A stretch of 64,000 bases of DNA from Eubacterium sp. MSJ-21. GTDB lineage: Bacteria > Bacillota > Clostridia > Lachnospirales > Lachnospiraceae. The position numbers and the translations under genes were made by a program. The notes beneath the pieces were generated by a model. The model did not search any database and had not been told where the DNA came from. It worked only from the letters and a program-made list of their open reading frames with translations. The stretch is taken from NCBI RefSeq assembly GCF_018918185.1, contig NZ_JAHLPZ010000002.1:62001-126000 (forward strand). The letters run 5' to 3'. Each line of letters begins with the position of its first letter. Position 1 is the first letter of the stretch. Below, in pieces: positions 45,792-53,190 of this stretch.

Positions 45792-46760
45792 TTATTTTCT
45801 TGCACGACGAATCGAACGTACAACGAGTTTATCCTTACTTACTGCACCATTGCCTGCCTGTCCTTCGGCTGCGTAAATAGCGGCTGTGATAACGGCTACA
45901 AGCTCTGCATCGTTCATCAGATTGCCTGCGGCTGGTGCCGGTGTAGCAGCCTTGACTGGTGCTGCCGGCTTGCTCTCTTCCTTCTTGAGATCTTCAATCT
46001 TCGGCTTCTTTGCGAAAAGTGCCGGAAGGAACTTGAACAGTGAAATAATAAATGAGATGAAAATCAAAACTACAAATACAGTACCCATACCGAGCAATGT
46101 ATTCATACCTGCCTGCTTCATCAGCTCTGTCTTAGAGTATACGGCTGAAACAACCATCTCCTCCGGGAGATACTGATATACGCCCTGCATCTCATTGTCG
46201 ATGCCCTGCTGTACAACATCGTCTACACTTGAATAGTAACTGCCATACTGGGAGAAGAATTCATCTTCTGAACCATAGTACATTGCAATTTCCTGACGGA
46301 CTGCATCTGCATTGTATGTCTGCTTTGCCTGATCCAGCTTGATATAATAATCTGGATTCTCAACAAACTTTACAGTTACCTCCACATCTCTGTTTGCTGC
46401 CTTGTTTGTAACAGTTACCGATACAGAGTCTGCGGCATTCTCAATCTTGTAATCGACATCATTTAAATCCATGCCAACACCGTTGATATAAGGAGAGAAA
46501 TCCTGGAAGTCTCCAACCTTATCGGTCTCCTGTGCCTGCTTGATACCCTTTACTGCGGACTGCTCGAATTCGGTTCCATCCTGAATATAATAATCAGCAT
46601 ATTCATCATCAACATTCTGATACTGGTTGAACAGATACATCGTGTCAATCACAATCTGGCTGTCATCATAGTCAAACGGCTTTTCAACCTCATTGCTGCA
46701 GGCAGTCAAGGAAAACATCATAGCTAACATGGAAATCAGAATTAATAATTTTTTCTTCAT
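45792..46760 (-). CDS. Lipoprotein-OadG fusion: decarboxylase gamma/delta-like subunit
   Basis: The product has 322 residues. A lipoprotein signal peptide with lipobox LTAC puts the lipidated Cys at 21. An extracellular domain of about 190 residues follows (DUF3887-like in character, not certain), then a membrane span at about 222-248, an Ala/Pro linker and a C-terminal AAIYAAEG ... RSIRRARK tail typical of OadG/MmdD. Ordinary OadG is under 130 residues and lacks the outer domain. The small subunit normally anchors the complex; the added outer domain is unexplained. It lies 17 bases after the carboxyltransferase. Confidence 0.82.
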   Translation of the reverse strand: MKKKLLILISMLAMMFSLTACSNEVEKPFDYDDSQIVIDTMYLFNQYQNVDDEYADYYIQDGTEFEQSAVKGIKQAQETDKVGDFQDFSPYINGVGMDLNDVDYKIENAADSVSVTVTNKAANRDVEVTVKFVENPDYYIKLDQAKQTYNADAVRQEIAMYYGSEDEFFSQYGSYYSSVDDVVQQGIDNEMQGVYQYLPEEMVVSAVYSKTELMKQAGMNTLLGMGTVFVVLIFISFIISLFKFLPALFAKKPKIEDLKKEESKPAAPVKAATPAPAAGNLMNDAELVAVITAAIYAAEGQAGNGAVSKDKLVVRSIRRARK

Positions 46761-46777
46761 TTCATTGTCACCTTTCC

Positions 46778-48202
46778 TTATACTGCTCCGTGCTTCTTAT
46801 ATGGTCTTTCCTCGTTCTTTGTGCTAAGCATATCAAACGCTGCGATCACACGCTTTCTTGTTGCATCCGGCTCGATGATATCATCAACATAACCACGCTT
46901 TGCTGCTGCAAGTGCGCTTGACTGAAGCTCTGTATAAGCCTTCTTCTTCTCTGCAATAAATGCAACCTTATCAGCTGCCTCTGCAATTTCCTTCTCGTAC
47001 ATGATCTTGACAGCCATCTCCGGCTCCATCGTACCAATCTTTGCACACGGCCATGCATATACCATATCTGCGCCGATAGCCTTGGAGTTCATGATCGTAT
47101 ACGCTGTTCCGAATGCATCTCCCATCACAACTGTTACCTTAGGTACTGTTGCATCTGCAAATGCATATGTGAGTTTTGCTGCTGCATCTGCGATTGTTCT
47201 CTCGTTTGATACAGTTGCTACAAATCCCTTTGCATTTACGAGTGTCAATACAGGAATGTTAAATGCGTCACAGAACTTCACGAAGTCTGCTGCGATATAA
47301 GCACCGCTTGTAGAGAGAAGCTCTCCGCCATCGGCTGCCTGGTTCGCTACACAACCAACTGTCGCACCATTCAACTTGATCAGGCCAAGAACCATGTCCT
47401 TTGCATAATCTTTCTTTACTTCTACGAATACGTTGTTATCTGCGATGTTCTGTAATACAGCTCTTGCATCCTTTGCAAATCCATCGAGATTTGGAATGAT
47501 ACGGTTCAGATCGTCTGTACAATCGGACTCTGCATCTTCCATGTTGTTGTCAGGAAGCATATCTACAAGGCTTCTGATGTTTGCAAGTGTTGTTGCATCA
47601 TCCTCGAATACACCATCTACCAGAGAAGAATTCTCGCTAAGGTAAGCCGCAGATGCTGTATCAAGCTTTGCCTGATAGTTTCCATCGAGTGCATTTGGAC
47701 TGTTTACGAATAACTTGCCGCCCTCTGCTGTCATAAATGTAAAGTCTGTAAGTGTTGGAATAAGCGCTGCTCCACCACCGCATGTTCCAAAAATTGCAGT
47801 AATCTGTGGGATTACTCCTGACGCAAGTGTCTGCTTCAGATAAACTTCACCGAACGCATTTAACGCATCGGTTGCCTCCTGCAAACGAAGTCCCGCACAA
47901 TCGATCAAACCGACTACCGGTGCGCCTACCTTCATCGCCATGTCATAAATCTTCGCAATCTTCTTTGCGTGCATCTCACCGATTGCACCACCAAGAACCG
48001 TTGCATCCTGGCTGTATACATACACCAGTTTTCCATTGATGACACCATATCCAGTAATAACACCGTCTTTTGGAGTATCATTTTCCTGCATGTTGAAGTC
48101 TGTATTTCTAGCTGTTACATAAGCACCAACTTCAACAAAGCTCGCTTCGTCTAGCAAAGAAGAAATTCTGTCACTTGCTGACAATGTAAGTTTGTTACTC
48201 AT
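46778..48202 (-). CDS. Acyl-CoA carboxyltransferase-type subunit (MmdA-like, divergent)
   Basis: This 474-residue protein has the crotonase-fold carboxyltransferase layout: VITGYGVINGKLVYVYSQD, LGGAIGEMHAKKIAKIYDMA, GTCGGGAALIPTLTDF and, late, ADMVYAWPCAKIGTMEPE. It resembles MmdA/PccB (about 510 residues) but lacks their first 30 residues, has CAGLRLQE where GGARIQE is usual and lacks the TGEEV-type segment. The acyl-CoA substrate is therefore uncertain (methylmalonyl-CoA, glutaconyl-CoA or another). It is the first gene of the sodium-pump operon, with its own promoter and GGAGGG. Confidence 0.85.
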   Translation of the reverse strand: MSNKLTLSASDRISSLLDEASFVEVGAYVTARNTDFNMQENDTPKDGVITGYGVINGKLVYVYSQDATVLGGAIGEMHAKKIAKIYDMAMKVGAPVVGLIDCAGLRLQEATDALNAFGEVYLKQTLASGVIPQITAIFGTCGGGAALIPTLTDFTFMTAEGGKLFVNSPNALDGNYQAKLDTASAAYLSENSSLVDGVFEDDATTLANIRSLVDMLPDNNMEDAESDCTDDLNRIIPNLDGFAKDARAVLQNIADNNVFVEVKKDYAKDMVLGLIKLNGATVGCVANQAADGGELLSTSGAYIAADFVKFCDAFNIPVLTLVNAKGFVATVSNERTIADAAAKLTYAFADATVPKVTVVMGDAFGTAYTIMNSKAIGADMVYAWPCAKIGTMEPEMAVKIMYEKEIAEAADKVAFIAEKKKAYTELQSSALAAAKRGYVDDIIEPDATRKRVIAAFDMLSTKNEERPYKKHGAV

Positions 48203-48229
48203 TTTAAGCCCTCCACTTTTATTTATTAT

Positions 48230-48250
48230 GGGTTTTCTGATAAGAAACCC
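48230..48250 (-). other. Small hairpin in the carboxyltransferase leader
   Basis: GGGTTTC ... GAAAACCC pairs (48230-48250) within the transcribed leader, about 17 bases upstream of the GGAGGG ribosome site. No T run follows. It may be an mRNA 5' stabiliser; function not shown. Confidence 0.5.
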
Positions 48251-48267
48251 AATTTCTTCCGATTGTA

Positions 48268-48296
48268 ATTGTAAATCTTTTTACGACTGAAATCAA
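48268..48296 (-). promoter_or_regulatory. Promoter for the five-gene decarboxylase operon
   Basis: On the minus strand TTGATT (48291-48296), 17-base spacer, TACAAT (48268-48273). The leader to ATG 48202 is about 60 bases. An overlapping TTGACT (48297-48302 region) gives an alternative -35 with longer spacing. Confidence 0.68.
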
Positions 48297-48330
48297 GTCA
48301 AAATCACATTCTTTGTCACAGATTTGCAAT

Positions 48331-48392
48331 AAAAAAGAAAAATCTGTAAAAAGCCTTAAACATTTATGTTCCATCCACTTTTTACAGATTTT
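48331..48392 (-). terminator. Terminator after pgsA
   Basis: A perfect 15-bp stem (48339-48353 with 48378-48392) with a 24-base loop and T-rich minus-strand tail (48331-48338), ten bases past the pgsA stop. Confidence 0.88.
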
Positions 48393-48402
48393 AAAGCCAC
48401 TC

Positions 48403-48942
48403 TTATTTTGTTTCGCAAAGTACGTTTTTATTCTTCACCAGATAATCGATCAGGGAAATGATTGTTAGTGCCAGTGCCAGATAGATCAATATATTCTCGA
48501 TAATATGGACTGTGCTTCCACCGAAGTCACAGATCAACAATATCACCATGAACATCTGACATACTGTCTTGATCTTACCCCACCATCCGGCAGCGATCAC
48601 GACGCCGTTATCCGATGCAACAAGCCGGAATCCGCTGATGATGAACTCTCTTGCGATAATGACGATTACAACCCACGCCGGAATCCGGTCAAGATCAATC
48701 AACGCAATCATCGCAGAGCAGACAAGCAGCTTGTCCGCAAGCGGATCCATGAACTTCCCAAAGTCCGTGATCAGGTTATATTTTCTTGCAATCTTTCCGT
48801 CGAGCATATCCGTGAGGCTTGCCAGACAGAACAGTGCAAGTGCGATCCATTTTCCTCCCGGAATCCCCGGCACCATTAGGGCAACTAAGAAAAATGGTAT
48901 CATGATCATTCTGAGTATTGTTAGTTTATTCGGTAGATTCAT
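48403..48942 (-). CDS. pgsA: CDP-diacylglycerol-glycerol-3-phosphate 3-phosphatidyltransferase
   Basis: This 179-residue membrane enzyme makes phosphatidylglycerol phosphate. The CDP-alcohol phosphotransferase motif D-G-x2-A-R-x8-G-x3-D-x3-D is seen as DMLDGKIARKYN ... GKFMDPLADK. Four to five hydrophobic spans are present. AGGAGG precedes the ATG, which overlaps the rimO end by 17 bases; rimO-pgsA coupling is common in Firmicutes. Confidence 0.94.
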   Translation of the reverse strand: MNLPNKLTILRMIMIPFFLVALMVPGIPGGKWIALALFCLASLTDMLDGKIARKYNLITDFGKFMDPLADKLLVCSAMIALIDLDRIPAWVVIVIIAREFIISGFRLVASDNGVVIAAGWWGKIKTVCQMFMVILLICDFGGSTVHIIENILIYLALALTIISLIDYLVKNKNVLCETK

Positions 48943-50281
48943 CCAATATCCCTCCTATCATATCATATGGTCCTACCTCATTGATCCGGACATCGACGAT
49001 CTGTCCGGACATCAGTTCATAATCACAGTTCACAAACACCAGTCCGTCCACACCCGGTGCATCCCGGTATGTCCGTCCGACATAGACATCGTCGTCCGAG
49101 GAATATCCCTCAACGATGACCTGCATAATCTTCCCGACAAATGTCTCGTTTTTATCTAAGGAGATTTCCTGCTGCAACTCCATGATTTCATTGCGCCACT
49201 GTGTGGCTGTCTCCTCATCAATCTGGTTCTCAAATGTCGCCGCCGGCGTTCCATCTTCTCTGGAATAGGTGAATACACCTACGCGGTCAAGTTCCTGTTC
49301 ATCTAAGAACGTCATCAGTGCCTCATGCTCCTCTTTTGTCTCACCAGGAAATCCGGCGATCAGGGATGTACGAATTGCAATATCCGGTGCCGCTTCCCGC
49401 AGCTTCCCGATCACTGCTTCGATACTTGCACGGTCTGTCCGTCTTCCCATCCGCTTTAAGATTGCATCCTCGCTGTGTTGCATCGGCATATCAATATAAT
49501 GCAGAAGTTTCGGTTCATCCCGGAAGCAATCAATCAGTTCATCATAGATTTCCTCCGGATAACAGTACATCAGGCGGATCCATTTGATTCCATCAATCTT
49601 CGCCAGTTCACGGACTAACACATGCAGCCGTTTCTCACCGTACAGGTCTTTTCCATAGCAGGTCGTCTCCTGTGCGACAAGCACCAGTTCCTCGATTCCC
49701 TGTGATGCCATATATTCTGCTTCCTTTATAAGCTGCTCCATCGGCACGCTCCGGTAATGTCCACGGATATGTGGGATGACACAGTAGGTACAGAATTTGT
49801 CACAACCCTCCGCAATCTTTAAGTATCCCATAAAGGTACCCGATGTAATAACCTTGTTGGATTCTGTAATCGTTGCCAGGCGGTCAATATCATCATAGAC
49901 GCTGATTCCCTCTGCATCTTCGATTCCATCCCGTGCCTTCAGTTCCTCAATCACATCTAAGATCTTATCGAAGCTGCTTGTTCCAAGACACGCATCAATC
50001 TCAGGAATCTCTGCAAATATCTCATCTTTAAACCGCTGTGCCATACATCCGGTCACGATCAGGTATTTTAAGTTCTGCTGTTTGAGCTTCGCCATCTCCA
50101 ATACCGTGTTCACACTTTCCTCCATCGCATCTTTGATGAAACTACATGTATTCACGATAACCGCATCAGCTTCCTGCTCATCGTTCGTAATATTATAATT
50201 GTGCTTTGCGAGCAGTCCAAGCATTGCCTCACTGTCGCAAAGGTTCTTGTCACAGCCAAGTGACACCATCAATATATTCAT
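48926..50281 (-). CDS. rimO: Ribosomal protein S12 methylthiotransferase RimO
   Basis: This 451-residue radical SAM enzyme adds a methylthio group to an aspartate of S12. Domains in order: N-terminal UPF0004 with cysteines in SLGCDKNLCDSE, NTCSFI and GCMAQR; radical SAM CDKFCTYCVIPHIRG (about 150); C-terminal TRAM. ATG 50281 is chosen over the frame's first codon at 50317 because MNILMVSLGCDKN is the family start and a GAGG site lies upstream. It starts seven bases past the folD stop. Confidence 0.95.
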   Translation of the reverse strand: MNILMVSLGCDKNLCDSEAMLGLLAKHNYNITNDEQEADAVIVNTCSFIKDAMEESVNTVLEMAKLKQQNLKYLIVTGCMAQRFKDEIFAEIPEIDACLGTSSFDKILDVIEELKARDGIEDAEGISVYDDIDRLATITESNKVITSGTFMGYLKIAEGCDKFCTYCVIPHIRGHYRSVPMEQLIKEAEYMASQGIEELVLVAQETTCYGKDLYGEKRLHVLVRELAKIDGIKWIRLMYCYPEEIYDELIDCFRDEPKLLHYIDMPMQHSEDAILKRMGRRTDRASIEAVIGKLREAAPDIAIRTSLIAGFPGETKEEHEALMTFLDEQELDRVGVFTYSREDGTPAATFENQIDEETATQWRNEIMELQQEISLDKNETFVGKIMQVIVEGYSSDDDVYVGRTYRDAPGVDGLVFVNCDYELMSGQIVDVRINEVGPYDMIGGILDESTE

Positions 50282-50288
50282 ATGTTTC

Positions 50289-51134
50289 TTATTCCTCACG
50301 CTCTGCAGCTTCCACACAGTTATTCATCAGCATTGCAATTGTCATCGGTCCAACACCGCCCGGAACCGGTGTGATAGCTCCTGCTACCGGTTCCACCGAT
50401 GCAAAATCAACATCACCGCATAACTTGTTGTTGGCATCTCTGTGGATACCTACATCGATCACTGTCGCGCCATCCTTCACATACGATGCATCGATCATCT
50501 TTGGCTTTCCGATCGCTACAATCAGGATATCTGCCTCTTTACAGATTTCCTTCAGATTCTTTGTTCTCGAATGACAGATTGTTACGGTCGCATTCTCCCG
50601 TAGCATTAAAAGCGCCATCGGCTTGCCTACAATATTGCTTCTGCCGATCACAACGCAGTGTTTTCCTTCGATATCGATATCTGAACGCTTCAGAAGCTGG
50701 ATGATTCCCGCCGGTGTACACGATACAAATCCCGGTCTGCCAATACACAGACTGCCGACACTCTCTGGATGAAATCCGTCCACATCCTTCTTCGGAGAGA
50801 TTGCACCGATGATCTTCTCCTCGTTAATGTGCTTCGGAACCGGAAGCTGCACTAAGATTCCATGTACACTGTCATCCTCATTCAGATTCTTGATAATAGA
50901 GAGAAGCTCCTCCTCTGTTGTCTCCTCCGGAAGCTCAAACGCACGTGACTCGATACCGATATAGGCGCAGGCTTTCTTCTTGTTTCCAACATAAACAGAA
51001 GATGCAGGATCATTTCCAACCTGAATGACTGCCAGACAGATATTCCTACCTTGTGCTTTCAATGCGGAAACCTTTTCTTTTAATTCATCCTTAATCTGCT
51101 GGGAGATTTCTTTTCCGTTAATCAATTTTGCCAT
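50289..51134 (-). CDS. folD: Methylenetetrahydrofolate dehydrogenase / cyclohydrolase
   Basis: This 281-residue bifunctional enzyme interconverts methylene-, methenyl- and formyl-tetrahydrofolate. Motifs: YVGNKKKACAYIGI with the catalytic Lys, VQLPVPKHI, PxKDVDGFHP and the NADP loop VIGRSNIVGKPMALLM. ATG 51134 has GGCGG upstream and gives the family start MAKLINGK. The frame stays open 195 bases further upstream through the palindromic element, but that part has no protein-like character. With fhs it forms a one-carbon pair. Confidence 0.95.
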   Translation of the reverse strand: MAKLINGKEISQQIKDELKEKVSALKAQGRNICLAVIQVGNDPASSVYVGNKKKACAYIGIESRAFELPEETTEEELLSIIKNLNEDDSVHGILVQLPVPKHINEEKIIGAISPKKDVDGFHPESVGSLCIGRPGFVSCTPAGIIQLLKRSDIDIEGKHCVVIGRSNIVGKPMALLMLRENATVTICHSRTKNLKEICKEADILIVAIGKPKMIDASYVKDGATVIDVGIHRDANNKLCGDVDFASVEPVAGAITPVPGGVGPMTIAMLMNNCVEAAEREE

Positions 51135-51161
51135 TGTTATAATCCGCCTTTCTTTACAACA

Positions 51162-51433
51162 TTGTACACGATTCCATATGCCGTGTACCATGCATCTGAA
51201 TTCATAAATATACGATGTATTGAAACTAAGTAGTTCTAGATGCTCCAATATACATACCAAACTCATACGCAACCGCCACCAATTCGCCATCCATGGCTCA
51301 GTGGTGGCTTGTTTGAACTTCCTGTTCAAACATTGCTGTACACAGATGGAGCATCAAAAACTTCTAAGTTTCAAACATATGTATATTTAGAATTCAGATG
51401 CATGGTACATATACATATGGAATCGTATACAAA
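51162..51433. repeat. About 270-bp imperfect palindrome with branched centre (MITE-like or structured RNA)
   Basis: This fills the 309-base gap between fhs and folD, which holds no gene. Left arm 51162-51247 and right arm 51347-51433 are inverted copies with a perfect 20-bp core (51184-51203 with 51390-51409), an 11-bp block (51170-51180 with 51414-51424) and a shared GATGCTCCA inner end. The 99-bp centre has its own hairpins: GCCACC/GGTGGC (51275-51308) enclosing GCCAT/ATGGC, and GTTTGAAC/GTTCAAAC (51311-51331). No T run, transposase or known riboswitch core was seen. Nature unknown. Confidence 0.85.
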
Positions 51434-51443
51434 TTGGTACTTC

Positions 51444-53114
51444 TTAGAATAATCCGTGTGTCACGCCCGCATCATCCACAAAGATACGCTCTGCGGCTGG
51501 AACCTTAGGAAGTCCCGGCATCGTCATGATGGCTCCTGTGATTGCTACAACGAATCCGGCGCCGGCACTTACATATACCTCACGGATATTCACTGTAAAA
51601 CCTGTCGGTCTGCCAAGTTTCTTCGCATCATCAGACAGGGAATACTGGTTTTTCGCCATGCAGACCGGCATATCTGTAAATCCCATCTCTTCGATCTTTG
51701 CAATCGCGCGATCTGCTTCTGCGGAATATGTTACACCATCTGCGCCATAGATTTTCTTCGCAATTGTCTCAATCTTCTCCTTGATTGGCAGATTGTCTTC
51801 ATACAATACCTTAAAGTGGCTTTCCTTCGTCTCAAGTGTGTTAAGCACAGCCTTTGCCAGCTCAACACCACCTTCGCCGCCTTTCTCCCATACATTTGCA
51901 AGGGCGAAATCACAGCCTCGCTTCTCACAGAATTCCCGTACATATGCAAGCTCTGCATCTGTATCGGATACGAAACGGTTCAGCGTTACAACTACCGGCA
52001 CGCCGTAGAGCTGTAAGTTCTCGATGTGCTTCTCTAAGTTTACAATGCCCTTCTCTAATGCTTCTAAGTTCTCAGCGCCAAGGTCTGCCTTTGCCACGCC
52101 GCCGTTATATTTGAGTGCACGTACGGTTGCTACAAGCACAACTGCATCCGGCTTTAAGCCGGTCATACGACACTTGATATCGAAGAATTTCTCAGCACCG
52201 AGATCGGCACCGAAGCCCGCCTCTGTGATTACATAATCTGCAATCTTAAGTGCGGTCTGTGTTGCACGGACAGAGTTACATCCATGTGCGATATTCGCAA
52301 ATGGCCCACCGTGTACAAGTGCCGGTGTATGCTCTAAGGTCTGGATCAGGTTTGGCTTGATCGCATCCTTCAAAAGTGCTGTCATCGAACCGACACATTT
52401 TAATTCTCCGGCCGTAACAGGCTCATTATCCACGTTATATGCAACGATGATTCTTGCAAGGCGATCCTGCAGGTCCTTGATGTCCGTTGCAAGACAGAGG
52501 ATTGCCATGATCTCTGAAGCAACTGTGATGACAAATCCATCCTGACGCATCACACCGTCACCCTTCTTGCCCATACCTACAATGATGTTACGAAGTACAC
52601 GATCGTTCATATCAAGACAGCGCTTAAACACGATACGCTTTGGATCGATGCGAAGTGCATTTCCCTGATGCATATGATTATCCATGACGGCTGCAAGCAG
52701 ATTATTCGCAGATGTAATCGCATGGAAATCACCTGTAAAATGCAGGTTTAAGTCTTCCATCGGAACAACCTGTGCATATCCGCCACCGGCTGCTCCGCCC
52801 TTTACACCGAAGCATGGTCCAAGGGAAGGCTCACGCAGTGCAATGACTGCCTTCTTGCCAAGCTTGCAAATTGCCTGACCAAGTCCTACGGTTACTGTTG
52901 TCTTTCCCTCTCCTGCCGGAGTCGGATTGATGGCTGTTACCAGAACCAGTTTACCATTCTCATTATCTTTTACAGACTGCATATACTCATCAGAGAGCTT
53001 CGCCTTGTACTTCCCGTACATCTCGATATCATCCTCTGACATACCAAGCTTTGCTGCCACGTTTTTAATTGGTTCCATCTCTGCCTGCTGTGCGATTTCA
53101 ATGTCTGTTAACAT
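51444..53114 (-). CDS. fhs: Formate-tetrahydrofolate ligase
   Basis: This 556-residue enzyme makes 10-formyl-tetrahydrofolate from formate and ATP. The P-loop [17 protein letters not shown] is at about 65-81; [24 protein letters not shown] and the GAGFV ... [10 protein letters not shown] end are conserved. ATG 53114 is set by AGGAGG and gives the normal family length; the frame opens 63 bases earlier. The stop abuts the right end of the palindromic element that separates it from folD. Confidence 0.97.
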   Translation of the reverse strand: MLTDIEIAQQAEMEPIKNVAAKLGMSEDDIEMYGKYKAKLSDEYMQSVKDNENGKLVLVTAINPTPAGEGKTTVTVGLGQAICKLGKKAVIALREPSLGPCFGVKGGAAGGGYAQVVPMEDLNLHFTGDFHAITSANNLLAAVMDNHMHQGNALRIDPKRIVFKRCLDMNDRVLRNIIVGMGKKGDGVMRQDGFVITVASEIMAILCLATDIKDLQDRLARIIVAYNVDNEPVTAGELKCVGSMTALLKDAIKPNLIQTLEHTPALVHGGPFANIAHGCNSVRATQTALKIADYVITEAGFGADLGAEKFFDIKCRMTGLKPDAVVLVATVRALKYNGGVAKADLGAENLEALEKGIVNLEKHIENLQLYGVPVVVTLNRFVSDTDAELAYVREFCEKRGCDFALANVWEKGGEGGVELAKAVLNTLETKESHFKVLYEDNLPIKEKIETIAKKIYGADGVTYSAEADRAIAKIEEMGFTDMPVCMAKNQYSLSDDAKKLGRPTGFTVNIREVYVSAGAGFVVAITGAIMTMPGLPKVPAAERIFVDDAGVTHGLF

Positions 53115-53190
53115 ACGTTTTTGTCCTCCTGTCTCTTCCCTCTGTTGTTGATATTTCAACAGATTGATCCGAATCATCTTTTCGGATTCC

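Noticed and set aside
51135-51329. In-frame 65-codon upstream extension of folD
   Set aside because: It is read through the palindromic element, lacks a ribosome site and is absent from the FolD family; ATG 51134 has one.
51135-51443. Tetrahydrofolate or ZTP riboswitch in the folD leader
   Set aside because: The gene context suggested it, but neither conserved core could be found; the spacer is explained by the large inverted repeat. A covariance-model scan would settle it.
53115-53190. ZTP riboswitch ahead of fhs
   Set aside because: The spacer is only 76 bases, too short for a full aptamer plus switch, and shows only two small stems (ATCCGAA/TTCGGAT and GTTGA/TCAAC).
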